Assembly (NCBI RefSeq): GCF_048771995.1
Contig: NC_133024.1
Coordinates: 58,610,501 to 58,674,500 of the forward strand
DNA length: 64,000 nt
Source: Taeniopygia guttata
Lineage: Eukaryota > Chordata > Aves > Passeriformes > Estrildidae
Direction of reading: 5' to 3'
The notes below the pieces were generated by a model. That model saw only the letters and a program-made list of their open reading frames with translations. It searched no databases and was not told the DNA's origin. Positions 1-12,200 of this stretch are shown one piece after another. Position numbers and translations under genes: made by a program. The number at the start of each line of letters is the position of its first letter. The first letter of the stretch is position 1.

Positions 1-250
1 GGGGGCAGAGGGTCCTTGGCCGGTGCCGCTGCAGCGTGGGCAGCGGGCGTGGCTCCCGCCCGTGAGGGGAGGGTGCACCCGGCTCCGAAAGTGCTCGTGG
101 GCCCGGGGAGCGACAGAGGCACCTTCCCTGGAGGAAGCTCGACGATCGGAAAGTTTCTTAGCGCGTTACACGGTTGGCGTAGAAGTGTTGGCTCTGACCT
201 GCCGTGTAAGCACACGGCAGTGGGTTTTGGGTACAGGCGTAGGGTGAAAG
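1..250. other. GC/CpG-rich segment, probable downstream edge of the DNAJC15 CpG island
   Basis: The first ~250 bases are clearly richer in G+C and in CpG than the AT-rich sequence that follows. CpG islands in vertebrates usually span the promoter, first exon and start of intron 1. Exon 2 of DNAJC15 lies 6 kb downstream and exon 1 is missing, so I infer that this is the inner edge of that island, within intron 1. I looked here for codons of the expected exon 1 end (human ...DVDQQGL) and found none, so exon 1 should lie left of base 1. It could instead be an unrelated GC-rich stretch. Confidence 0.5.
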
Positions 251-325
251 GGAAGGGAGTAAAGAAGAATAGAAAGAGAAAAAGAAAGAGGAAAAGTGAG
301 AGAAAAAGAGAGAAAATAAAGGAGA
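244..325. repeat. Purine-rich (GA/A) low-complexity tract
   Basis: About 80 bases are almost all A and G on the + strand, made of irregular GAAA, AAGA and GAGA blocks. It is low-complexity sequence at the edge of the GC-rich segment. No exact tandem unit is maintained. Confidence 0.75.
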
Positions 326-3300
326 TAATCAGTCCTGGTTCCAGCCTTGGTTCAGCTGATGAAATGTCCTGGGGGTGCCTGAGGATACTTTTTTATGGAT
401 AGGTTTTCCCTGCCGGGAAGACAGGATTCTCGCATTCTGCGCGATTCTGGAAACGGGCTGGTGGCCTTGGGGGGTCTTTGGTAGTCTTGATTCCGCCCCC
501 CACCCCCAGTCTGTGCCCACTTCTTGGCCTCATCCTTGCACTGTCCTGTGTTGTGTTTACCCCCAGGAAGTGGGACAAGGAAAAGCGCTGCCCTGCTTCC
601 ACATTAACCCCTTCTCCAGCCGCATCTTGTCTTTCCCACGATGCGTTAATATCGATGGTCCTTGGTTATTCCCAGCAGTTCTTTCTGTCACTACTGAGAG
701 TCCTTGGCTGGCTCCACAGCCAATGGGTGTTTGGAACATACACATTAGTCCCTTATCTGCTGGGATTCCACAGCAGGGTACATGGGAATGCTTCAGCCCC
801 AGCACGCACAAACAAGACCAAAATTTTTGTTCCTGCTGTGAAAAAGTGATACCTGACACATTTTCACCCACTGTGCAAATGTTATTACCACAGGCAGGTT
901 TGAGTGTTGAAGGTTTTGTAGAGCTCTGTTTCAGAAAAGTAATTTTCATCTGGAAGTTCGTGATGTGGGAAAGGCTGGGTGGAGGCAGAGTTTCCTGTGC
1001 TGTATCGTGCTGTAGAGGACAGGATGCTGGGACTTTATCCCATTTCTTCATTCCTGTCACTTCGACTAGTTCAGGGAGCAGTGAGTTCCCATTGGAAAGA
1101 GAATTGGAAAAAACACATGGCTTAAAGCCCCAGATGGTGAAGTTTTCACATTTTTTAAATGTCTTAAAAGTCTTACTTGCCTAACTTAATTGTGTGTGTG
1201 AAGTTGTCTCTACAATATTTCTACTTTTTTTAAAACACAGTTTTTAAAAAAACTGTTGTTGGAGCCTGCATCTATTTTTTTAAAACCCAGTTTTAAAAAT
1301 CACAGTTCTCTAAGTTATTTATTCATTGTTACTACAGTCTAGGACTTTTTTTTCCCACAGAAGAGTCTTCTGTGTATTTAACAACAAGTGCGTAATCTTA
1401 AGAAGCTGGCTCTGAAACTCCTTATTGTCATGGCCATTCTCCCTGTGGAATGCTGGCAGGGAATTCCTAGAATTTTGTTGAGTCTTTGGGCCTTCTTACC
1501 CATGTGGGATAAAAGTTGCATTTGGAGTTAGTGTGGCTTGCTTTGTTGTGAGTATTGTCACGTTCTTACTGAGGTCTGGAGACCAAGGTTGGTCTTTAGA
1601 GGACTGAAATCTGGATGTCTGCAGTTTTCTATTGGAATTTATTCCTTAGTCCAGGGTATTAGCTGAAAGTCATGGTCACATTTACTCTTGTAGTTGTTTT
1701 ACAAAAGCATTTGGAGCAATGGAAGAGCAGCGGTAGAAGCATGAGGAATCTGTTCTGAAAGATCACCCACAGGAGCTCTTGTTATTTAGTACATGCTCAG
1801 GAAGATTGATTTGAATACCTTATGGTATGTGAGTGAATCTTGCTTTGGTTTAATTTCCTATGAAGAACGATCCAGAACTGCAGTCATAGCTTTATATACA
1901 AACCAAAAGGTTGCTGTAAAGTAAAGGACACAAAATGACGTGAGAATTATGTCAGTATGGAGAACAGCATCTAGCTGAAATTACTTTTAATTCACTGTTG
2001 GAAAACAAAATAAATTTCATAGGAATGTTAAGACTAGAGGGAGAATACTAGGTTATAAAATCAAATCAGTTGCATAGAGTTTATAATATAATCCCACTTC
2101 ACAATGGTTTTGCCTCCATATAGTGTTAGTAAGGTGGTTTGCTCTAGAGTGGTATTCCAACAAGCTGTAGCTGCTCTTCAGAGGAATAGAAGCTTTATTC
2201 TATCTTCCATACCAAACCATCATTTGTATTTCCAGTCAAGAATTTTTATTTAAGGGAATATCTATTTTCAGAAATATTTTTCTACACTTAGTTAATATAC
2301 TTGTGTATCCAACTTAGCAGTGTACAGAACTAAAAAAAAACCACAACAGGCAAACCAAATCTTAAAAATTTTTAGTTAAGCAACTTATACTTGTGTTTTT
2401 AGTTGAATGTAGGTACCTACTTCCTATTTTGCTGGTCCACGATTAAGCATGGATTAATTGCAAAATGACATTCAGCACATGAAAACAAATTATTGTTTTC
2501 TTTCTGCTTTTTATTCTGTTCTGCTCACTGTAGTTTTCTGAGGTGAAAGACTGTAGGACTCCTGCGGTGTGTATGAAACTTAATAGTGAGGAGAGCAAAA
2601 TATTTTTCATTTGAGAAGGGTTGTTCCACTTGTTGTAGTAGAAGAACTGGTATAAAATCCAAATTATATGCAGGCAGATAGGTTTTAACATTTGGAAAGC
2701 ATTGGCATCTGCAGCCCATTGTCAGATATAAGAGTGTTGTGCTGAAGTTTTAAAATGATGCATTTGAAATTTGCCTTTTGTTTATAAATTTAACTTTTTT
2801 CTACTTCATAGAAGAAGAAGCTCTAATGCTAAGAACTCCATATGTAATTTTATTTTTTGAATATGTTTACGTTAGAAGGGCACCATGGATTGGGGATTTG
2901 CAAAAATATAATCTTACCCTGCTTCTTCTGCTAAAAAAATTAAGGCTACTGGAGAATTAAATAAAGGAATAGGCAGAAATTCTCTGCTTTCTAACATACT
3001 GTGTGTTACTTAATATGCTTTATGCTCTTTTGTATGCCAAATGCTTAGGTAAATCAGGTCTTGCAGTTGCCTTTCTAATGCTTATGTTTTCTTACTAATT
3101 TCTGAAAAGGATTAAGAAAATTCAGGTTTTACAGATTTAGCATAACTTTCATTAGTTTCCTTTAGCAGGGTTTGTTACTGAAGACTGAATTACATAGTTA
3201 AATGAAAATACTGAAATCAGCAGAATAGCATGGGCTTGATGACTAACCTTTGGGAGCTGATTCATTGAATAAAGAAAGGGGCAGATGTTAGTTTTTAATA

Positions 3301-4149
3301 TTTTATTTCTTTATTTTTCCCTCTTGGATCTTAACATAATGATTTCATTTAAAATCCACATCTTGGAAGTTTCTTAACTACATTTTTGGAGGGGGGGAAG
3401 GTCAATTCTGTCATAATTGAAAGTCAGTGTGTATGTATTTATTTATTTATCCCTTATGAAATGCAATTTCAAGCAATAGGAGACAAAAATGTAGTTGTAT
3501 TAGCATGCTGTAAATGAACTGCTGCCTTCCACAGAGAGAGTGAGTTGCTTTCATTTAATATTGACGTGAAAGGAGTGCATTTAATTAAAGCTTTGGACTT
3601 TCCATTTCAAAGCACCAGGCTAACCTTGACTGATTCTTTTAAATATTCAACTGAGTTGAGAGAGCATGGAAAAGGAAGTCAGGTTGGACTTGAAGAACTT
3701 ACTGGTTAATACTTGAAGTTGTCACTGCTTTTATTACAGTCCATGTCAAGAAAAAGCCACACTTGCAATCTCACACTGATCCAAATTCTGTTTTTATCAC
3801 ATGTGTATAGTTAGGATTCACATTCACACCGTAACAAACATTCAAGATGCTTTGGTGTGTCAAGTTATCACTTCTTTGCTAATATTTGGCAAGTGATTTT
3901 TCTCTAACGTGCTCATAATGCAAATAAGGTGAGTTACCATAAACCAGTATTTCTCAGATTTTCTGGTGCCTGTACCTCACTTAAATGTGTGGACAGTCTT
4001 TCATGCCTCTCTGGCTTGAGTTTTTGTTCCACTTCTGCCAAGTTTTCTGTCTTGTCTTTATTTTCCCCTTGATCCTGCATCCTGCTCCTATTTAAGGGCT
4101 GCTGCCATGGTTTGTTTTTAAATGTTGTACTCCTGGCAGCAGTAGCTTT

Positions 4150-4191
4150 CCACTGAGATTGGACAGCTGGTGCTCACCACTGAGATTGGAC
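4150..4191. repeat. Short tandem duplication, 27-bp period, 1.6 copies
   Basis: CCACTGAGATTGGAC occurs at 4150-4164 and again at 4177-4191, identical in all 15 bases and offset by 27 bases. It looks like a small local duplication within DNAJC15 intron 1. Confidence 0.8.
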
Positions 4192-6228
4192 TAATGCATT
4201 CCAGCGGACATGTCAAAGGCCTTCAGGAGTCTCTGCGTTGTTCTCCCAGATAACTGTGCAAAAACACTTAGGCTACTTCTGCAGGGAACTGACAGAATCC
4301 TGGTATTATTTATTAGTCTGGTCTCTGTAATTGGTCTTGCCTGTGATGAGGTGTCTGCTGCTAATGCCCTGTTGAAGCCTGCATGTCTTGTAAACTGCTG
4401 ACTTAAGCCACCTTTTTGGTAGCATATAACTTAATTTGGACAATCGAAGGTTAATTTTTTTTTTGCCGGTGTGATCTATTTCACACATTGTTGAGCTCTT
4501 AATTGACTGTAACCACTTAGTAAAAGATTCTTGCTGTCAGTATGAATAAGTCAAGGAAACTCTTGAATATTAATCCATGGTCACAAACTGCAAGACAGAA
4601 TAATATAGAATTCCTATAGGGTTAGGATATTACCAGTAAGGTGGCTGTTTGTGGTTCGTGAATGTTTGAATATTGAGAGTCTGGGAAAACTGATTTGTGA
4701 GAAGAAATGAAAATAATTTTAGTGAGGAGATGAACTGTATGCTTCACAATTTTACATCATCTACCATCTAAAATAACATGCTTAAACTTTTTCATGAGAA
4801 AAAGACAAGAGGAAATTTTGTGGAACTGAAAGGAACAACGAACATAAAGCTACTACATTATTTTTACATTCAGAAATGAATGCTAATATTGAGAGTGAAG
4901 ACTACACTGAAATGGAAGAGTTAGAGTACTAAGATGTAATATACAGGCAAATATCTAAGGCAATAATTCCCCCTTAGGTAGGGGGGGAGGTAGGTGCTTA
5001 GTAAAAATCTGCAGCGTTCGGATGCTAGATCCAGAGGAATACAGCTGCTTCTACTGGTGACCTCAGAGGAGGCTGGGACTTCTGTCCTGAGTCAGTGCTG
5101 CAGTCACAGCCTCTCGCCTTCAGAGCCAAAGCTGTAGGAGCCACTGGGCATGAGCCTGCATCTTGTACAGCTGCCTGTTTCTGGGCAAGTTGCCAACCCA
5201 TCATCTAGGTCCTACTAAGCCAACTCTAGGAAGGCTTTGAAAACATTATTTCCGAACTCTTCCCCTGCTCCCATGGTCTAGAAATGAGGTTGGGTACAAT
5301 CGAAAACAAAGTATTTTAGCCCCAGAAATTGTAATGGTAAAGGCATCTGGGTTCCAGATCCTGTTATTGTGGCATTCACATTGAAGTTGGAGCTTTAAGT
5401 GCTTTTGTCAGAATTGCTTGTATAAAATGTATAAACCAGTTATGGGATAATTGTGGAAGTAAGTCATATATAGAGGAGACAGTCTGGTGATAAAAGCATT
5501 TTCACTGTCATTATGTTTTGAATTCAAGATAAACCTAATTTGATTTCTCAGGTTTCCCGAGGGGAAATTCAAGGTATTATTGAACTGTCGTATGATAAGA
5601 CAGGTAATACCACAAATTACTATTTCCTTTGTTTCAAAGATTGCATGGAGGCTTTTCAGAAGTGGAGAGCTTGTCGCCCTTCCTGAATTCTCACGTTAGT
5701 TGTGAGAAGGCAGTCCTTTCGTCAAGGTTTACTTCATACCTTTCATCAGCTTCTTGATCAACACAGGAATACTTCTTATTCTTCTTGAGGAGCCTAACTT
5801 TTTCAAGTGCTGTGTAGGAAAATATGTACACCTGATATGGGAGTTTTGAGTTAGTTCTTCATGTTTTTGTAGTAAACTGATACTTTGTTATTGTGTTGAA
5901 CTAGTCTGCATAAGTAATTTCAAGTAATCCTGTATAGTTTTGTGCCTTGTATTTTTATCAGTGCATACCTTGAGCTGATGTCAGTGTGTGTTCACTGATT
6001 TGCTAGTGGGTAGTTCAAGTTAAACCTGATGCATTGGTGTAGGTTAATGGGACTGAACTATAAAATCTAATGTAGCCTATGGAATACAGAACTTACTTTC
6101 ATCGCTTTCTTAAGTTATAAATGAAATGTCCACATCAGACATCAGAACTACTCCTTGTTAAAGTAAACGGTGAGTATATATGAAATTGGAATTCACATAT
6201 TATTCTGATTCCTGTTTCTCTGTTTTAG

Positions 6229-6280
6229 GCCAGGACTATGATAGCACTCGGACTTGGTGTTGCAACTGTTGCATTTGCAG
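6229..6280 (+). CDS. DNAJC15: DNAJC15 exon 2 (membrane segment)
   Basis: Acceptor TTTTAG ends at 6228 and donor GTAAGG starts at 6281. The exon reads [17 protein letters not shown] and ends one base into a Gly codon. It aligns with human VRSLIAVGLGVAALAFA, the inner-membrane helix. The internal ATG at 6238 is not the start, because homologues have about 38 residues before this point. Confidence 0.93.
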
Positions 6281-9200
6281 GTAAGGTAAAGGAAGTCTCA
6301 CTTTGTGAGCTGCAGCTTCCAAAAGGGTTAATGAAGCTTTTATGAATATAAATAGTGGAAAGTGGAAAGGTTGCTTGAGAGTACTATGGAAAATTGTGTC
6401 CACCTGTAGTTCATGTTCCTTCAAAGTCATAAATTTCCAAAATTCTTTTTAAAAAATATAGAGAAGGCTAGAGAATGTAATCTCATGGACAGCAGCTAAA
6501 ATGCTCCATCTGCTTTTTGTCTGCAGAGTGAAAGGTGAAAAGTTTATTTACTTAATAACATATTGCAGTGTAGAGGCCCTTTAGTATAGAAGAGTGCAAC
6601 AAGATGCTCTGATGTGAAGGTGATGCTCAACAAATTGAAAAGAGTAAAATAAAAGGTTTTAGTGACTAGTGATTTATCATACTAACTGTTTACATAATTC
6701 ATTTTTTATTACCTGAACTCTTTGCATCTAGACTGTTTGTTATTCTGAGAAATAGGTTCTAGTTTGAAGACAAGGCATGAGTTTAACATTAAATAATGGT
6801 TAACAGAAAGCATTAGGAAGAGAGTGAGGTAATGGTACATCAACAGAGATCCTCTAATTTGGTATTGACTTCTGTGTTACCATAGGCACAGGTTTAGATC
6901 GCTAGAACTTAGACACGGTATGTGTTGTAAGAATGAATGCAAGATGCTATTTGAATGAAGCAGAGCCACATTTTATAAATAGTTTTTCCATTGTGTGTAA
7001 TATTAAGTTACATTGCTAAAGAATAGTTAAAACAATACCTGGGGAGATAGGATTTACATGGAAAATCCTCCAGTAACATGGCATAAATCTTGATTCTGGT
7101 GTTGATAGATCTGCTTTGTTCTTCTGGGAACACAGCCTTACAAGAATCCCTCTAGTCTTTCCTGGCTGTAGACACTCAGTGCTAGTGGGGAGTTGAATGG
7201 CTCTGAATCCCAGAAGATTGTCTTTTTCTAACGAAATTAAAAATGCAGTATTTACAAGGTGTGTAATTAAGCATACACCATCACAGCAAGAAACGTGTAG
7301 TACATGGATTTCTTTTTTTGAAGACATAACCTTTGAAGAGTATTTAATAAATAATGTATACCCAAAGCTAATGTTTCAAACCACCCTTTTTCTTAAAGTT
7401 CACAAGGCAGCTATCTTCATTTATCATACTGAGATGTATTTAAATCTGTTTATTTAGTGAGTTAAATAGTGAGTACACACAATGGGTCTTTGCAGTCCAT
7501 GACTAGGTTTTTAGATACTAAAATTCTTCTCCCTTTCTCAATAGTTTGTGGTTTTTTAAAAACAAAATTCTTTCCACTGTAAACTGATGGACATAAATTG
7601 GAGCTTGTTTGTGGGGTGTTTTTTTGGATTTTAGTGAATATTTGATTTATCTCCGTCTTTTTTAGGTCGTTACGCTTTCCATGCTTGGAAACCATTGGAG
7701 CAGGCAATTACAGAAGCAGCAAAGAGGATTTCAACTTCTGTAAGTTTAGATACTACTTTATGCTAAATTTATGATTTTGTATTTCAAGTGTTCAGAAAGG
7801 AAACATTTTATGTTAAATACAGTAAAGTGCCAGGTAGATAATTTTTTTCCCAGGGTAGGGCTGCTCCCTGCTGTGTAAGTTCTGGCATGTTGTCTTCTAT
7901 ATTTTAAATCCCTATGGATCAAGCTGTATCAGAAGATGTTTATGAGTTTGATAAACAGTTGCAGTTTTTTCTACTGATGTTCCTTGTTTTGGAACCCTTT
8001 ACTAGTAAGTATAAATATAAATTGTTTGAGTACACTGTGAGAAAGTCACTAATTCTGAAATATTGCAAAGTGATGACATGCAGTTTCATTTCCAGCAGTT
8101 AAAAGTGAAAGAATTTAGTCATTTAGATATAGTGTTAAAAATCAAGAAGACAAATTGATGAACTTCTAGGATGGGTTGCCACGGAGATGGGAGAGCTTGT
8201 GTGCTGGTTAACATACAAGTTGTCTTTTTCTTCCCAGCTAATTGAACTTTTAACCAGATTTTTTTCTTTGGTTTTGCTCTACTGGTTAAAAAATACAATA
8301 ATAAGGTAAAAGAAATCAAGAACTAGAGTATTGTGTGGGATACATATGCAGGGAATATTTGAGAGTGTTTACTTACTGCTTCAGTAGTTATGTTTTCCTC
8401 TGGTAAATAAATACATGTGTTCCATTCCTGTTTGTTTAAAGTAATTCCCAGTGAGATAGATGTCTGCTTTTAGCAGTGTGTTCCTTCAGAGTCTGTGTAC
8501 AGTTACACACAGCAAAAGAATGCTATTCCCTTCATGATGCTGATGGGTGAGCATGTTCAGGGAGTAGTTGTTGCAGATTATTATTTCCTGAAAAATATAC
8601 TAAAGGTAGGTTTTTAAAAAACGCGATATTGTTCCTACTAATGTTAGGCCAATTGCAGCACAGAGCCTGTCTAGACAGACACTGTGGTCCAAATTCATTT
8701 GCCATCTGTGCTTGGTGTTCCTGTGCTGAAGGTGCAAGCTTGATCAAGGCAAGCTTCCTGGGTAGGAGATTCAGCTGTCCTCTTGGGGCTGGTCCACATT
8801 TGTGTTTGCTTGCTATGTGTTTCAGCCAGAAACGGTGCTCCTGGAAAACTTTTCTTTGCTCTCTGTCACTCTTATTGCATTGCTGCTGTGAGACCACTCT
8901 CAATGTTTTTTTCCTATTTCAAAAAAAAAGCTTTTGAGATATTCCCATATTGCCTGCCAAAACAACAGAGGGGACCTTAGGTACTGTGAATTAAATTGCT
9001 TTCACATGATACAGATACAGGCTGACTTGCAGACTTGCTAGATGTAGCTAGCAGTACATGTGGCTTCAGACTATGGTGTGCTTCAGTCTTCACCCTCCCT
9101 CCCTCCCTAGTAGTTTTACTCCAGCCATTCTTTTTCTATCCATTTGTAGATACAGGCTGGAGAATCTAAATTCAGATACATTCACATAAGAAAGCATGCA

Positions 9201-12200
9201 GTGACTCTTTAACACATTCAAATGTGACATGCTACTGCATGGAGAGGTGTCTGTTCCTAGGAAACTGCACCCCTCAATACTGACTGAGCCAAGCTTATTA
9301 CAGACCTATCTCATTTTTACCACAGTGACTTTGAGTCCTGCAGAATTCATGAACAACCATAAAGAGCAAACCAGGAGCTTCTGCATTCTAAGTGTTCCTA
9401 GTCCCTGGAGCAGTATCCTCTGTCTGCTTTCACATCCTGCCTTTCTGTCCAGAATTGTGTCTTGATTTCCAGTAGGGTATCTCTTCTGCTATTCTATTTC
9501 TGAGCTTGAAAGTACAAATTTTCAGTGTAAGATGAGATCTACTGGAGACAGTAAAAACTTTTCCTGTTTGCCATTTACTGTGTATATTTGCTGGCTTTAT
9601 ATTTGTGCGAGGATAGTGATAATATTTTTTTTCTACAACCATGGTTCAAATTGAAGATCCTTGTATAATTCTTAGCCAAGATTATTTAATTTTTACTACT
9701 CTACAGCTACTGCTTTCCCAGGTTGTGATTTTAATTTTTTTTCCTCTCTCCTTAGCAATGGATTATTTTTTTTGAAACAATAGAGAAAAGATTAAATGCA
9801 AAGGCCCTATATAAGTGCTTGTTCTCCAGACTGCTTATTTTAGTAGTTTTACATGACTTTGTGGAATATGAAGCTGCTGAGTATAATTTGTGAATTAGCA
9901 CTTTCATCACGTTTCTTGGCAGCTTATTGTCCTTTACACTGTGCTGACAAAGGTTACCTAGCAGTACCTACCTGCTTACTGAAAAAAACATCTCATGACC
10001 TTCAGTGTCTGGGCTCAGTGTTACTTTGCTGGGTTTCTATGGTGAAGGCACCTAACTTGGTCACGATACTTTTCAGTGCTTATTCTAGCTTTCTAGAATG
10101 AAACTTTGTCCCTCATGGTCTTCTTTTTCTTGAGAGTCTGTGAACAGCTGACTGTTAAAAAGCTAGCTACCTCCCTCTGTAATCCCCCACTCTTCCTCCT
10201 CCATTTACAATGAGTCCCGCTCTGTTTGCAGTAGAAATCACAGCTGATGTTGGTCCCTCCCAATCACACAAGGTACTACAGATGCTGTTTATTCTTTCTG
10301 TCTGCTCACTAATAAATGACTTGGGAAAGGTCAAGCTGAGCAATTATGAAGTGATCATTTAAAATGCTGCTTGCTGTATCTTGAGGATTTTACACTTCCT
10401 ATTTACTTATGTAAATAAGTAACGTGTACAGTCAACAACTGCACTCATCTTTTAGTCAGTAATAGTAAGCAGAGGCAAGTAAAAGTTTATTCTGAATTTT
10501 TACGTCTCATTTAAGACAGTTACTTCATATTTAAGAATATGTATTTGTGAATGTTTCTGTAATTCAATTTTGAAGTTTTCTACCATCTTTCTTACAGTTG
10601 AGAAAGACACCAAAGGAAGCATTGTCATTTCTTCTCTATGGCATGTCTCCCCAACCCAGGGAATGCCTCCCAGGATCCCCACAACTCTCCATTTCGATAT
10701 TACAAGGAAAGTTTCTCTGGAGGATAAACTGAATCAATACAAAATGACAAAAACAATCAAAAGCACCCATCCGTTTTCAAAATGCAAACAATTCTGAGTC
10801 CCTAATGGCCAAAAAGATTTTCTGGAGCATCTTAGAGCTGGCAGGACGGATGCAGGGTTTTCTTAGTATGATTTATCAGGAAAATGAGTCAGGAGAAGGT
10901 TTTTTCAGCAGGAGCTGATTCTCTGTCACCTGTGGCACTGTGGTTGGCTGGGGTAGACTCTATGCTTGCTCCCACAGAAATGGTTATTTAGTAGTTTAGT
11001 AGTTTTTAGGAGTTTTGTCACTGGTGTCAGTGACACTGTTTTGTTTCTGTGTGTAGTGAGAAGAGTGTTGCCACTACACGGTGTATGGCTCTAAGTAGTC
11101 ATTTGGCTTTTCTTCCTCAGAATTAATGCCATTAGTTATACTATGAATATTTCCTTAATGTGTGAAATAAAGAACCAAGTATTTCGGTAGCATTCATTAG
11201 CTTTCTTTGTGGCATCAATGACGTTGAGGATTGAAAGACAGACAGATAGAAGATACTGAGGACAGAAACAGAAGTTAGAGGCCAAATGAACTATCAAAAT
11301 ACTCAAATGCCACAGTCACGAAACTCTGTGTTCCATAAGAAAATTATATCTTCTGTAGCACATCATTAGGTTTTCTCACTGTATTTCCCTTATTCCCTGA
11401 TTCTGCTCAGATTCATGAAATTCTGAATTGAGAGGTGGGAGTAACAACCATCTCCCTTGTTCTTAATTGAAAACAAAGTTTCCAGAGAACAATGCAGTCC
11501 ATTTTATAAGATTTCTTTTCTAACTAAAGTTAAGGAAGTTAAAGTTGGTATTAGCAAAATTGTGTATTATATCACAGCTTCTAATAGTTTGTGGTTATAG
11601 TTTGTTTTTTGTGTTTGTTTTTTTTTTTCTTCTGATGTTTGTTCCCTTTTTGGTGGAGGACTGTATTGGTCCTGGAACAGCAACATACAGTTTTCAGAAA
11701 AATTCACTACTCCGTGTAATGTAATGTATAGTCTCAGTTTTGGTGTTTTCACCTTCTAAACTGACATGGAAAGAGTGATTATGCTTTCTCTGTACTATGA
11801 AAGAAAAAGTATCTTGAAGATGTCATGGTCCCTATGCACTGGATTTTCTTACCTGGTACCTTTTGTGAAGATTTGCAAGATTGAATAGATTTGCAATAGT
11901 TTGCAAAGCAACTGCAGCCGTTTTCTGTCCGTCCCTATGCCCCAAACCTATTAACAGCATTTAGTCCTCCAGAAAGGAGGACTTACATAAATTGCTAAAC
12001 AGTAATAGTGTGCAAGGAATTAAAGTAAATTAAATTATACCTCTTCCCCTTCCCCCAGTTAGTACAAAGGAATGAAAAGCTCATTTCAATTATTTTTCCA
12101 GTACAAAATTTACTTTGCCATCTCTGGAGCTAATAAATAATCAAATGTCTAGAACTGCCTTCTCATCAAGGAGTTCTCATAACAGAAAAATATCTTTCCA

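Larger units (their letters stand above)
1..6228 (+). other. DNAJC15: DNAJC15 intron 1 (3' part)
   Basis: The sequence between the window edge and the exon 2 acceptor (TTTTAG, ending at 6228) is assigned to intron 1. This assumes exon 1 lies upstream, as the missing ~36 N-terminal residues require. After the GC-rich first 250 bases it becomes AT-rich, with no exon I can recognise. One unusually long open stretch (363-1184) matches no family I know and has no ATG until about 723. A 27-bp unit is duplicated at 4150-4191. Confidence 0.6.

Noticed and set aside
16..402. 128-codon open frame at the GC-rich left edge, considered as DNAJC15 exon 1
   Set aside because: It has no resemblance to the DNAJC15 N terminus, and its end is a Lys/Arg-rich translation of the purine tract. 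No donor site joins in frame with the expected peptide.
6238..6280. ATG at 6238 as the DNAJC15 start codon
   Set aside because: A splice acceptor directly precedes the exon and homologues have about 38 residues before this Met. It is internal.
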